Source: Streptomyces agglomeratus
Lineage (GTDB): Bacteria > Actinomycetota > Actinomycetes > Streptomycetales > Streptomycetaceae
DNA: 64,000 nucleotides
Direction of reading: 5' to 3'
Assembly (NCBI RefSeq): GCF_001746415.1
Contig: NZ_MEHJ01000001.1
Location: forward strand, 2,687,001-2,751,000
Below the pieces are notes generated by a model that was not told where the DNA came from, did not search any database, and was given only the letters and a program-made list of their open reading frames with translations. The position numbers and the translations under genes were made by a program. Of this stretch, positions 55,758 through 64,000 are shown piece by piece; position 1 is the first letter of the stretch; every line of letters starts with the position of its first letter.

Positions 55758-55936
55758 TCGGGACTCCTGTTTCAGAGATAAATGAAGGCGCCCCAAATGG
55801 ATCCCCCCACCTGCGGCCGAACGATCGTACGACCGACTCCCCTATCTCCACAGTCACTTGTGACCAAACAGTGAACACAACTTGGCAACACCTGCGCAGT
55901 AACCGGGTTTAGGACAGGCGGACATGACGAAACCGC

Positions 55937-55956
55937 CCCGCCACTTTCGTGGCGGG
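55937..55956 (-). terminator. Terminator of rho
   Basis: CCCGCCAC-TTTC-GTGGCGGG, a perfect 8-bp stem with a 4-nt loop, 42 nt beyond the rho stop. Confidence 0.75.
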
Positions 55957-55998
55957 ACGGCTCAGTTGACGCTGTGGACGCTGTTGGGCGCCTCGGCG

Positions 55999-58077
55999 TC
56001 AGTCGCTGCCGTTGCCCGAGGGAGTCGTCTTCGCGATCTGCATCAGGAACTCGGCGTTCGACTTCGTCTGCTTCATCTTGTCCAGCAGCAGCTCGATCGC
56101 CTGCTGCGAGTCGAGCGCGTGCAGCACCCGGCGCAGCTTCCAGACGATGGCGAGCTCTTCCGCGTTGAGGAGGATTTCCTCCTTGCGGGTGCCGGACGGG
56201 TCGACGTCGACAGCCGGGAAGATGCGCTTGTCGGCGAGCTTCCGGTCGAGCTTGAGCTCCATGTTGCCGGTGCCCTTGAACTCCTCGAAGATCACCTCGT
56301 CCATGCGCGAGCCGGTCTCGACGAGCGCGGTGGCCAGGATGGTCAGCGAGCCGCCGTCCTCGATGTTGCGCGCCGCACCGAAGAAGCGCTTCGGCGGGTA
56401 GAGCGCGGTCGAGTCGACACCACCGGACAGGATGCGTCCGGAGGCGGGGGCCGCGAGGTTGTACGCACGGCCCAGACGGGTGATCGAGTCCAGCAGGACG
56501 ACCACGTCGTGACCCAGCTCCACGAGGCGCTTGGCGCGCTCGATGGCCAGCTCGGCGACGGTGGTGTGGTCCTCGGCCGGGCGGTCGAAGGTCGAGGAGA
56601 TGACCTCGCCCTTCACCGAGCGCTGCATGTCGGTGACCTCTTCCGGACGCTCGTCGACCAGGACGACCATCAGGTGGCACTCGGGGTTGTTGACGGTGAT
56701 CGCGTTGGCGATCGCCTGCATGATCATGGTCTTACCGGTCTTCGGCGGGGCCACGATCAGGCCGCGCTGGCCCTTGCCGATCGGCGCGACGAGGTCGATG
56801 ATCCGGGTCGTCAGGACGCCCGGGTCGGTCTCGAGGCGCAGCCGGTCCTGCGGGTACAGCGGCGTCAGCTTGTTGAACTCCGGGCGCCCGCGGCCGGATT
56901 CGGCCGCCATGCCGTTCGCGGAGTCGAGGCGTACGAGCGCGTTGAACTTCTCGCGGCGCTCGCCGTCCTTGGGCTGGCGGACGGCGCCGGTGACGTGGTC
57001 ACCCTTGCGCAGGCCGTTCTTGCGGACCTGGGCCAGCGACACGTACACGTCGTTCGGGCCCGGCAGGTAGCCGGAGGTCCGGATGAACGCGTAGTTGTCG
57101 AGGATGTCCAGGATGCCCGCGACGGGGATCAGGACGTCGTCGTCGGAGACCGGCGGCGCGTCGCTGCCGAACTCCTCGCGGCCACGACGGCCACGGCGGT
57201 CGCGGTAGCGGCCGCGGCGGCCACGGCGGCCACCCTCGAAGTCGTCGTCGTCCTGCGGCCCGGCGCCCTGGGGGCCACCCTGGCCGCCCTGGCGCTGCTG
57301 GCGCTGGCCGCCCTGGTCGTCGCCCTTGCCGCCACGGTCACGGCGGTCGCCGCGGTCCTGGCGGTCGCCGCGCGCGCCGTCACCGCGGTCGCCACGGTCA
57401 CCGCGCTCGCCGCGCTCGCCGCGGTCACGCTGGCCGCGCTCGCGACGGTCGCCGCGCTGACCGCGCTCCTGGCGGTCACCCCGGCGGCCTTCGGCGGTGT
57501 CGACGGCTGCCTCGGCCTTGGCCTCGGGCTGCGCGTCGGCTCTGGCCTCGGTCTTGACGTCGGTCTTGGGCTCGGCCTTCACCTCGGTGGCGACGGCCGT
57601 CTCCGGGCTGCCCGCCTGGGCGGTGGCGCGGCGGCGGCGGCGCTCGCCGGCCGGCTGGTCGTCGCTGGCCGGCTGACCGGGGATGTCGATCTGCTGCTGC
57701 GCGACGGCCTTCTCGGCGGCGGGCGCGGCGGCCGGGGCCGCGGCGGTGTCGTCGCCCGTACGGGCCTTGGAGGTGGCGCGGCGCTTCGGCTTGGTCTCGG
57801 CGGCGGCGCCGGCCGTGTCGGCGCTCTTCGCCGGGGCGGAGCCGCCGGCCTGCGCTTCCTTGATGACCTCGATCAGCTGGCTCTTGCGCATACGCGCGGT
57901 GCCCCTGATGCCGAGGCCGGACGCGACCTGCTGCAGCTCGGCCAGGACCATGCCGTCGAGGCCGGTGCCGGAGCGGCGGCGCCGTGCGGCACTACCAGTG
58001 GCAGCACCTGCGGCGGACGCGGTGTTGTCGACATTCTTGTCGGCAGTCACGCCCATCAGATCGGTGGTGTCGCTCAC
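55999..58077 (-). CDS. rho: Transcription termination factor Rho with large N-terminal insertion
   Basis: 692 residues against about 419 in E. coli. The Rho_N/SAP-like domain (about 40-80) contains [20 protein letters not shown]. About 250 low-complexity residues follow, rich in Arg, Asp, Gly and Gln (repeats such as [15 protein letters not shown]). The cold-shock RNA-binding domain (about 325-395) has [20 protein letters not shown]. The ATPase has Walker [13 protein letters not shown] and the Q/R-loop region. The insertion is typical of actinobacterial Rho and adds RNA affinity. GTG start with GGAAGGA upstream. Confidence 0.96.
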   Translation of the reverse strand: MSDTTDLMGVTADKNVDNTASAAGAATGSAARRRRSGTGLDGMVLAELQQVASGLGIRGTARMRKSQLIEVIKEAQAGGSAPAKSADTAGAAAETKPKRRATSKARTGDDTAAAPAAAPAAEKAVAQQQIDIPGQPASDDQPAGERRRRRATAQAGSPETAVATEVKAEPKTDVKTEARADAQPEAKAEAAVDTAEGRRGDRQERGQRGDRRERGQRDRGERGERGDRGDRGDGARGDRQDRGDRRDRGGKGDDQGGQRQQRQGGQGGPQGAGPQDDDDFEGGRRGRRGRYRDRRGRRGREEFGSDAPPVSDDDVLIPVAGILDILDNYAFIRTSGYLPGPNDVYVSLAQVRKNGLRKGDHVTGAVRQPKDGERREKFNALVRLDSANGMAAESGRGRPEFNKLTPLYPQDRLRLETDPGVLTTRIIDLVAPIGKGQRGLIVAPPKTGKTMIMQAIANAITVNNPECHLMVVLVDERPEEVTDMQRSVKGEVISSTFDRPAEDHTTVAELAIERAKRLVELGHDVVVLLDSITRLGRAYNLAAPASGRILSGGVDSTALYPPKRFFGAARNIEDGGSLTILATALVETGSRMDEVIFEEFKGTGNMELKLDRKLADKRIFPAVDVDPSGTRKEEILLNAEELAIVWKLRRVLHALDSQQAIELLLDKMKQTKSNAEFLMQIAKTTPSGNGSD

Positions 58078-58411
58078 GAAGGGTCCTTCCCTGGAGCGGA
58101 CGTCGGCCTGTCTGGCTCGGCGACCGGTTGAGCTGTCCGACTGCGGTCTTGGTAAACCGGGCCGGGGCGGTGGTCCGCCGGATACGGCGGAAGAATTAAC
58201 GTGCTGGGGGTCCGGCTCTTGCAATGCCGGTTCCGGAGCGTGCTCGAAACTGCTCAGGCAGGCTGCTCAGGCAGTTGGGGAGGCTCCCGGAAGAATGTGG
58301 TCCCTAAGGGGGACACGATGCACCGCGCCACGAGGACGCCGGGTGCAGACTTGAGATTAACACTACCGGATCCAACAAATATTCCCCCTCTCGTTCACCG
58401 GCAATCGCGTG
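58078..58411 (-). other. 334-bp rho leader and promoter region
   Basis: No coding region was found. A CCGCCG-GATA-CGGCGG hairpin (58175-58190) lies about 100 nt before the rho start. The stretch 58345-58390 is unusually AT-rich (GATTAACACTACCGGATCC, then AACAAATATTCC) and is the best place for the rho promoter. Rho genes are often autoregulated through such leaders; no specific attenuator was identified. Confidence 0.5.
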
Positions 58412-59332
58412 TCACTGCGCCCCGAGGGGCAGGACACTCGCTCCCGCGGCGTCGAGAGCCAGCCGGTTGGCCGCCCACCCCTCGCCCGCCAGCTGTGCGA
58501 CCTTGTCGGCCGCACTGTCCTCGACCAGCGCGAGCACCGTGGGGCCCGCGCCGGAGATGACCGCGGGGACGCCGTCCGCGCGCAGTCGGTTGACCAGGGC
58601 CAGGCTCTCCGGCATCGCCGGGGCGCGGTAGTCCTGGTGGAGTCGGTCCTCGGTCGCCGCGAGCAGCAGCTCGGGGCGCCTGGTCAGGGCCTCCACGAGA
58701 AGGGCGGCGCGGCCCGCGTTGGCGGCGGCGTCCACATGGGGGACGGTGCGCGGCAGCAGTCCGCGAGCGGTCTCGGTGAGCACCGGCTTTCCGGGCACGA
58801 AGACCACCGGAACGACGGAACTCGCCGGGTCCATCCTGATCGCCCTGGCCGCTCCCCCGTCGGTCCAGGCGAGCGTGAAGCCGCCGAGGAGGCAGGCGGC
58901 GACGTTGTCGGGGTGCCCCTCGATCTCGGTCGCCAGCTCCAGCAACGCGGCCTCGTCGAGACGCGCGTCGCCGCCTATGGTCACGGCGCGCGCGGCGACG
59001 ATGCCGGCGCAGATGGCGGCGGAGGAGGAGCCGAGTCCGCGGCCGTGCGGGATGCGGTTGGCGCAGACGACCTCCAGGCCGCGCGGCTGTCCGCCGAGCA
59101 GGTCGAAGGCGGTACGGAGCGACCGTACGAGCAGGTGACTCTCGTCGCGGGGCAGCGTCTCGGCGCCCTCACCTGCGATGTCGACGTGCAGCCCGGAGTC
59201 GGCGACCCGGACGACGACATCGTCGTACAGCCCCAGCGACAGGCCCAGGGCATCGAAGCCGGGACCAAGATTTGCGCTGGTGGCGGGGACGCGCACCCTT
59301 ACGGCGGCGGCGCGGAACGCGGGACCGGCCAT
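58412..59332 (-). CDS. thrB: Homoserine kinase
   Basis: 306 residues of the GHMP kinase fold. RVRVPATSANLGPGFDALG starts it; the ATP-binding motif is IPHGRGLGSSSAAICAGIV, and the third motif is AVISGAGPTVLALVE. It phosphorylates homoserine for threonine synthase. AAGGAGAG lies 12 nt upstream of the ATG. It follows thrC after a 269-bp gap with a large hairpin, so it probably also has its own promoter. Confidence 0.96.
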   Translation of the reverse strand: MAGPAFRAAAVRVRVPATSANLGPGFDALGLSLGLYDDVVVRVADSGLHVDIAGEGAETLPRDESHLLVRSLRTAFDLLGGQPRGLEVVCANRIPHGRGLGSSSAAICAGIVAARAVTIGGDARLDEAALLELATEIEGHPDNVAACLLGGFTLAWTDGGAARAIRMDPASSVVPVVFVPGKPVLTETARGLLPRTVPHVDAAANAGRAALLVEALTRRPELLLAATEDRLHQDYRAPAMPESLALVNRLRADGVPAVISGAGPTVLALVEDSAADKVAQLAGEGWAANRLALDAAGASVLPLGAQ

Positions 59333-59486
59333 CGCTCGACGACTCTCCTTGTGAAACTGCGGGATTTTGCGGACTGCCGACATTCTGAAGGACCTGCGAA
59401 CACCCAAAGGCCATGACGGCAGCAGCACCGCGGCATATGCGGCGGGGCGGGTTCAGTACAGCCTATCGAAGGAAGGTTCTGTGACG

Positions 59487-59544
59487 ACATAGGGCGCACA
59501 GGAGGCGCACGATGCGTGTCGCGGGCCGTCCTGTGCGCCTATGT
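59487..59544 (-). terminator. Long hairpin between thrC and thrB
   Basis: ACATAG-(G)-GCGCACAGGA at 59487-59503 pairs with TCCTGTGCGCCTATGT at 59529-59544, 16 bp with one bulged G and a 25-nt loop. It lies 57 nt after the thrC stop. A tandem CTTACGGGGC pair is next to it (about 59549-59570). Likely terminator or attenuator; no leader peptide is evident. Confidence 0.65.
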
Positions 59545-59601
59545 CTGGTCTTACGGGGCCTTACGGGGCTTTACGTCGCCGTCCGGCCCCCGCCGGGCGC
59601 T

Positions 59602-60672
59602 CTACGCCAGGCCGAGGCGCTCGGCGGCCGTGGCGGCGTCCACGGGCACCGTGACGGGCTGCGGCGCTCCGGCCACCGCCCAGTCGGGGTCCTTGAGGCC
59701 GTTTCCGGTCACCGTGCAGACGATCTTCTGGCCGGGGTCGACCTTGCCCTCGTCGGCCGCCTTGAGCAGACCGGCGACGCTCGCCGCCGAGGCGGGCTCG
59801 ACGAAGACGCCCTCCTGGGAGGCCAACAGACGGTAGGCGCGCAGGATCTCACGGTCCGTCACCTCGTCGATGAAGCCGCCCGACTCGTCCCGCGCCTCCA
59901 GGGCGTACTGCCACGAGGCGGGGTTGCCGATGCGAATCGCGGTGGCGACGGTGTGCGGGTCCTTGACGACCTCGCCGCGCACGATCGGCGCCGAACCGGA
60001 TGCCTGGAAGCCCCACATCCGGGGGTTGTGCGTGGAGATCTTGTCCGCCGCGTACTCGCGGTAGCCGCGCCAGTACGCCGTGATGTTTCCGGCGTTGCCA
60101 ACGGGAAGTACGTGAATGTCCGGGGCGTCACCGAGCCGGTCGACGATCTCGAAGGCGGCGGTCTTCTGGCCCTCGATGCGGACCGGGTTCACCGAATTGA
60201 CCAGCGCCACCGGGTAGTTGTCGGAGAGGCTGCGGGCGAGCGTGAGGCAGTCGTCGAAGTTGCCGTCGACCTGGAGGATCTTGGCGCCGTGCACGAGCGC
60301 CTGGCCCATCTTGCCGAGCGCGATCTTGCCCTGCGGCACGAGGACGGCGCAGACCATTCCGGCGCGTACGGCGTAGGCGGCGGCCGAGGCCGACGTGTTG
60401 CCGGTGGAGGCGCAGATGACCGCCTTCGCGCCCTCCTCCTTGGCCCGGGTGATCGCCATGGTCATGCCGCGGTCCTTGAAGGAACCGGTCGGGTTGGCGC
60501 CCTCGACCTTGAGGTACACCTCGCAGCCGGTGCGCTCGGAGAGGACCTGCGCCAGTACGAGCGGCGTGCCACCCTCGCCGAGCGTGACGACGGGCGTCGT
60601 CTGCGTCACCGGAAGACGGTCCCGGTACTCCTCGATGATGCCGCGCCACTGGTGGGTGCCGATGCTGGTCAT
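59602..60672 (-). CDS. thrC: Threonine synthase
   Basis: 356 residues of PLP fold type II. The PLP Lys is in [14 protein letters not shown], with the phosphate-binding [18 protein letters not shown] and [14 protein letters not shown]. It converts O-phosphohomoserine to threonine. It starts 6 nt after hom, so the two are one operon. Confidence 0.97.
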   Translation of the reverse strand: MTSIGTHQWRGIIEEYRDRLPVTQTTPVVTLGEGGTPLVLAQVLSERTGCEVYLKVEGANPTGSFKDRGMTMAITRAKEEGAKAVICASTGNTSASAAAYAVRAGMVCAVLVPQGKIALGKMGQALVHGAKILQVDGNFDDCLTLARSLSDNYPVALVNSVNPVRIEGQKTAAFEIVDRLGDAPDIHVLPVGNAGNITAYWRGYREYAADKISTHNPRMWGFQASGSAPIVRGEVVKDPHTVATAIRIGNPASWQYALEARDESGGFIDEVTDREILRAYRLLASQEGVFVEPASAASVAGLLKAADEGKVDPGQKIVCTVTGNGLKDPDWAVAGAPQPVTVPVDAATAAERLGLA

Positions 60673-60678
60673 GGGTCC

Positions 60679-61980
60679 TTACTCCCCTTCAACACGCATG
60701 ATGCTGGCGACACCGCGCACGGTGTCGAGCTTGCGCAGCGCCTCGACGGTCCCCGAAAGGGCGGCGTCGGGCGCGCGGTGGGTGACGACGACGAGGGATG
60801 CCTCGCCGACTCCGTCCTGCCGGCTCTGCTGGCGCACGGTGTCGATGGAGACACCGTGCTCGGCGAAGACCGTCGCGACCTGGGCGAGAACACCCGGCTT
60901 GTCGGCCACATCCAGGCTGATGTGGTACCGCGTGACGACCTCCCCCATGGAGCTGACAGGAAGTTGGGTGTACGCGGACTCGCCGGGCCCGGTGGTCTCC
61001 GCGACCAGGTTCCGGCAGACGGCCACGAGGTCGCCGAGGACGGCGGAGGCGGTCGGAGCGCCGCCGGCGCCCGGGCCGTAGAACATCAGCTGCCCGGCCG
61101 CCTCGGCCTCGATGAAGACCGCGTTGTACGCCTCGCGGACCGAGGCCAGCGGGTGGGTGAGCGGGATCATCGCCGGGTGGACGCGGGCGGTGACGGACTT
61201 GCCGTCGGCCGCGCGCTCGCAGATGGCGAGGAGCTTGACGGTGCAGCCCATGCGCTTGGCGGAGGCGATGTCGGCGGCCGTGACCTCGGTCAGACCCTCG
61301 CGGTGCACGTCGCCGATCCGCACCCGGGTGTGGAAGGCGATCCCGGCCAGGATGGCGGCCTTGGCGGCGGCGTCGAAGCCCTCGACGTCGGCGGTCGGGT
61401 CGGCCTCGGCGTACCCGAGGGCGGTGGCCTCGTCGAGCGCTTCGGAGTAACCGGCTCCGCTCGTGTCCATCTTGTCGAGGATGAAGTTGGTCGTGCCGTT
61501 GACGATGCCGAGCACCCGGTTGACCTTGTCCCCGGCGAGGGACTCGCGCAGCGGGCGTACGAGCGGAATGGCGCCGGCGACGGCGGCCTCGTAGTACAGG
61601 TCACGCCCGTGCTGCTCGGCGGCGGCGTGCAGGGCCGCGCCGTCCTCGGCGAGCAGCGCCTTGTTCGCGGAGACGACGGAGGCGCCGTGCTCGAACGCGG
61701 TGGTGATGAGGGCGCGGGCCGGCTCGATGCCGCCGATGACCTCGATGACGACGTCGATGTCGCCCCGTTTGACCAGGGCGGTCGCGTCGGTGGTGATCAG
61801 GGAGGGGTCGATGCCCTCACGCACCTTGGAGGGGCGGCGCACGGCGACCCCGGCCAGTTCGACCGGGGCCCCGATGCGGGCGGCGAGGTCGTCGGCGTGC
61901 GTCGTCATGATGCGCGCCACCTCTGAGCCGACCACACCACAGCCCAGCAGCGCCACCTTCAGCGGACGCGTACGCATCAT
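60679..61980 (-). CDS. hom: Homoserine dehydrogenase
   Basis: 433 residues. The Rossmann motif is VALLGCGVVGSEVARIM. The catalytic domain has ASVVSANKALLAEDG and IVNGTTNFILDKM, with YAEADPTADVEGFDAAAK. The C-terminal ACT domain (about 350-430, YHISLDVADKPGVLAQVATV) is the threonine feedback site. Reduces aspartate semialdehyde to homoserine. Two adjacent ATGs (61980, 61977) follow AGG; I used the first. Confidence 0.97.
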   Translation of the reverse strand: MMRTRPLKVALLGCGVVGSEVARIMTTHADDLAARIGAPVELAGVAVRRPSKVREGIDPSLITTDATALVKRGDIDVVIEVIGGIEPARALITTAFEHGASVVSANKALLAEDGAALHAAAEQHGRDLYYEAAVAGAIPLVRPLRESLAGDKVNRVLGIVNGTTNFILDKMDTSGAGYSEALDEATALGYAEADPTADVEGFDAAAKAAILAGIAFHTRVRIGDVHREGLTEVTAADIASAKRMGCTVKLLAICERAADGKSVTARVHPAMIPLTHPLASVREAYNAVFIEAEAAGQLMFYGPGAGGAPTASAVLGDLVAVCRNLVAETTGPGESAYTQLPVSSMGEVVTRYHISLDVADKPGVLAQVATVFAEHGVSIDTVRQQSRQDGVGEASLVVVTHRAPDAALSGTVEALRKLDTVRGVASIMRVEGE

Positions 61981-62090
61981 TCGACCTACGCCTTTCATTC
62001 GGCCCAGCGTTTCTTGCTTGAGTGTGAACCAGTCTCACTCACCGGACGGGAGTTTCTGTCCCCGGTCCAGATTGCGAGACGTCTATTTCA

Positions 62091-63482
62091 TCAGCCGACA
62101 TCGAGACGCAGGAGATCTTCCTCCGTCTCGCGCCGGACAATCACCCGCGCCTCACCGTCGTTCACGGCCACGACCGGCGGGCGCAGCGAGTGGTTGTAGT
62201 TGCTGGCCATGGAACGGCAGTACGCGCCGGTCGCGGGCACGGCGATGAGATCACCGGGCGCGAGGTCGGCGGGCAGGAAGGCGTCCCGCACCACGATGTC
62301 ACCGCTCTCGCAGTGCTTGCCGACGACGCGGACGAGCATCGGCGCGGCGTCCGAGGTGCGCGAGACGAGCGCCACGCTGTACTCGGCGTCGTACAGGGCG
62401 GTGCGGATGTTGTCCGACATGCCGCCGTCGACACTGACGTACGTACGCAGCCCCTCCAGCGGCTTGATCGTGCCGACTTCGTAAAGCGTGAAGGCGGTGG
62501 GGCCCACGATGGCGCGTCCGGGCTCGACGGAGATGCGGGGCGTGGCGAGCCCGGCGGACTCGCACTCCCGGCTGACGATCTCGTTGAGCGCCTTGGCGAT
62601 GTGGTGCGGCTCGCTGGGGTCGTCCTCGGAGGTGTACGCGATGCCGAGGCCGCCGCCGAGGTCGATCTCGGGCAGTTCGACGCCGTGTTCGTCGCGTACT
62701 TCGGCGAGCAGCTGCACCACGCGCCGGGCGGAGACCTCGAAGCCGGCCATGTCGAAGATCTGCGAGCCGATGTGCGAGTGGATGCCGATGAGCTCCAGCC
62801 CGTCGAGCCGCAGGGCGCGCCGTACCGCTTCGGCGGCCTGGCCGTCGGCGAGCGCGATGCCGAACTTCTGGTCCTCGTGGGCGGTGGCGATGAACTCGTG
62901 CGTGTGGGCCTCGACGCCGACGGTCACGCGGATCTGCACGCGCTGGCGCTTGCCCATGCTCTGCGCGATGTGGGCGACGCGGACGATCTCCTGGAAGGAG
63001 TCGAGGACGATCCGGCCGACCCCGACGCGTACGGCCCGCTCGATCTCCTCGACCGACTTGTTGTTGCCGTGGTAGGCGATGCGCTCCGCGGGCATACCGG
63101 CGTCGAGGGCGGTGGTCAGCTCCCCGCCGGAGCAGACGTCGAGGTTGAGCCCTTCCTCCCGGAGCCAGCGGACGACGGCGCGGGAGAGGAATGCCTTGCC
63201 CGCGTAGAAGACGTCGGCGTCCGGCCCGAAGGCGTCGGCCCAGGCGCGGCAGCGGGCCCTGAAGTCGCTCTCGTCGAGGAAGTAGGCGGGGGTGCCGAAC
63301 TCCTCGGCGAGGCGGGTCACCGCGAGGCCGCCGACGGACACGACACCCTCGTCGTCGCGCCGTACGGACCGCGCCCAGACCTTCTCGTCGAGGAGGTTCA
63401 GGTCGGCGGCCGGGGCGGTGTAGTGGCCCTCGGGGTACACATCGGCGTGACGGGGCCCGGCGGGGTGTGCGGAACGGCTCAT
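62091..63482 (-). CDS. lysA: Diaminopimelate decarboxylase
   Basis: 463 residues of alanine-racemase fold type III. The PLP Lys is in VFYAGKAFLSRAVVRWL; LDVCSGGELTTALDAGM, the glycine loop EIDLGGGLGIAYT and the ESGDIVVRDAFLP active-site Cys region (HCESGD) follow. It turns meso-diaminopimelate into lysine. It follows the argS-like gene by 16 nt and precedes hom by 110 bp, an aspartate-family block. Confidence 0.97.
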   Translation of the reverse strand: MSRSAHPAGPRHADVYPEGHYTAPAADLNLLDEKVWARSVRRDDEGVVSVGGLAVTRLAEEFGTPAYFLDESDFRARCRAWADAFGPDADVFYAGKAFLSRAVVRWLREEGLNLDVCSGGELTTALDAGMPAERIAYHGNNKSVEEIERAVRVGVGRIVLDSFQEIVRVAHIAQSMGKRQRVQIRVTVGVEAHTHEFIATAHEDQKFGIALADGQAAEAVRRALRLDGLELIGIHSHIGSQIFDMAGFEVSARRVVQLLAEVRDEHGVELPEIDLGGGLGIAYTSEDDPSEPHHIAKALNEIVSRECESAGLATPRISVEPGRAIVGPTAFTLYEVGTIKPLEGLRTYVSVDGGMSDNIRTALYDAEYSVALVSRTSDAAPMLVRVVGKHCESGDIVVRDAFLPADLAPGDLIAVPATGAYCRSMASNYNHSLRPPVVAVNDGEARVIVRRETEEDLLRLDVG

Positions 63483-63498
63483 GGTCCTTCTGTCTCTC

Positions 63499-64000
63499 TC
63501 ACAGATGTTCGGGTGCGGTGATGCCGAGCAAGGACAGGCCGCCGGCGAGCACCGTTCCGGTGGCCTCGGCGAGGGCCAGCCGGGAACGGTGGGCGACCGA
63601 GGGTTTCTCGTCGCCGAGAGGCAGGACGGGGTGGGTGTCGTGGAAGCGGAAGAACGCCTCCGCCGTCGTGTCCAGGTGCCGCGCGAGCCGGTCGGGCGCG
63701 CGGTGGCGGGCTGCGGCTTCGAGGACGGCGGGGTAGTCGCCGAGGGCACGCAGCAGCTCACCGTGCCCGGCGCCCGACGCGCCCGCACGGCTCACTCCGC
63801 CTTCGCCGCCTGGTCGTCCTTCGTCCCGGCCCGGTGCGACTTCGGCGCCCGGTGCGACTTCGGCGCGGGGTGCGACTTCGGCGCGGGGTGCGAGAGGCTC
63901 GGCCGGTGCGACTTCGGCGCCCGGTGCGAGGGGCTCGGCCGGTGTGAACCCGAGCCGGGCGGCGCTTCGGAGCAGGGCGCGGGTACGGGCGTGGGCGTAC
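63499..64000 (-). CDS. Arginyl-tRNA synthetase-like protein, C-terminal part with repeat insertion
   Basis: 167 residues visible; the N-terminus is outside the window. YAHARTRALLRSAARLGF and then ELLRALGDYPAVLEAAARHR, FFRFHDTHPVLPLGDE and LGITAPEHL make a DALR anticodon-binding domain as in ArgS. Between them an extra block of about 40 residues repeats GAEVAP and AEPLAP. The position upstream of lysA is known for argS in actinobacteria; it could also be a second ArgS-like paralogue, because the synthetase core cannot be seen. Confidence 0.82.
   Translation of the reverse strand, partial: YAHARTRALLRSAARLGFTPAEPLAPGAEVAPAEPLAPRAEVAPRAEVAPGAEVAPGRDEGRPGGEGGVSRAGASGAGHGELLRALGDYPAVLEAAARHRAPDRLARHLDTTAEAFFRFHDTHPVLPLGDEKPSVAHRSRLALAEATGTVLAGGLSLLGITAPEHL
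63833..63940 (-). repeat. Six 18-bp tandem units inside the argS-like gene
   Basis: Six in-frame units of 18 bp run without gap, all beginning GGTGCGA. Four read GGTGCGACTTCGGCGC plus two variable bases and two read GGTGCGAGRGGCTCGGCC. They encode six-residue repeats on the minus strand. The equal length of every unit indicates recent slippage or unequal exchange under frame-keeping selection. Confidence 0.9.

Noticed and set aside
59512..61926. An 804-codon plus-strand frame across thrC and hom
   Set aside because: Antisense shadow of two conserved metabolic genes.

Overview
The window is chromosomal core DNA of a Streptomyces. It has very high GC, frequent GTG and TTG starts, and a gene order that, as far as I recall, matches the S. 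coelicolor SCO5352-SCO5410 segment in reverse. Anchors are absC, meaB-thiolase-mce, scy-filP, nucS, chiS-chiR-chiC, the atp operon, rpmE-prfA-prmC-tsaC, rho, thrB-thrC-hom and lysA. All SCO numbers are recalled, not looked up. No tRNA, rRNA, phage, insertion sequence or CRISPR array was seen.

Layout. 1-3.2 kb (minus): the 3' part of glxA and all of cslA, the radical copper oxidase and cellulose-synthase-like pair for a glycan at hyphal tips. 3.3-6.2 kb: a two-gene minus operon (DUF3817, thiamine-binding-like protein) diverging from three overlapping AIM24-type genes. 6.3-9.5 kb: an AbsC-like MarR regulator, an OmpR-type two-component system, and a divergent secreted PepSY gene behind phased CTTCAG boxes. 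9.7-12.6 kb: meaB (broken by a one-base frameshift), an acetyl-CoA acetyltransferase and methylmalonyl-CoA epimerase. 12.8-18 kb: scy and filP, the polar coiled-coil scaffold. 18.1-22.1 kb: two paralogous ABC ATPase/permease pairs. 22.1-28.7 kb: a zinc-ribbon protein, a flavin monooxygenase, an SCO5389-family protein, nucS mismatch endonuclease, a membrane-anchored P-loop NTPase with a long repetitive tail, and a STAS protein. 28.8-33.3 kb: 3-hydroxybutyryl-CoA dehydrogenase, a TetR regulator diverging from a Drr-type ABC exporter, a PduO-type cobalamin adenosyltransferase and a membrane protein.

33.4-37.4 kb: chiS-chiR and a secreted GH18 chitinase whose promoter carries two 12-bp repeats. 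37.4-45.8 kb (minus): the complete F1Fo ATP synthase operon atpIBEFHAGDC plus a DUF2550 gene. 46-52.6 kb (minus): a WecA-like glycosyl-phosphate transferase, a divergent serine hydroxymethyltransferase, a phosphatase-fold protein lacking its catalytic cysteine, tsaC, prmC, prfA and rpmE. 52.7-58.1 kb: an LCP cell-wall ligase, a secreted trypsin-like protease with FG-GAP repeats, and rho. 58.4-64 kb (minus): thrB, thrC, hom, lysA and the 3' end of an argS-like gene interrupted by 18-bp tandem repeats.

Functional links. Thiolase, hydroxybutyryl-CoA dehydrogenase, epimerase, MeaB and the B12 adenosyltransferase all serve C4/C3 acyl-CoA and B12 metabolism. CslA-GlxA and Scy-FilP both act at the hyphal tip. 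The most notable oddities are the meaB frameshift, the Cys-to-Ser phosphatase, short tandem repeats covering three stop codons, the repeat insertion in the argS-like gene, and the repeat-tailed NTPase.
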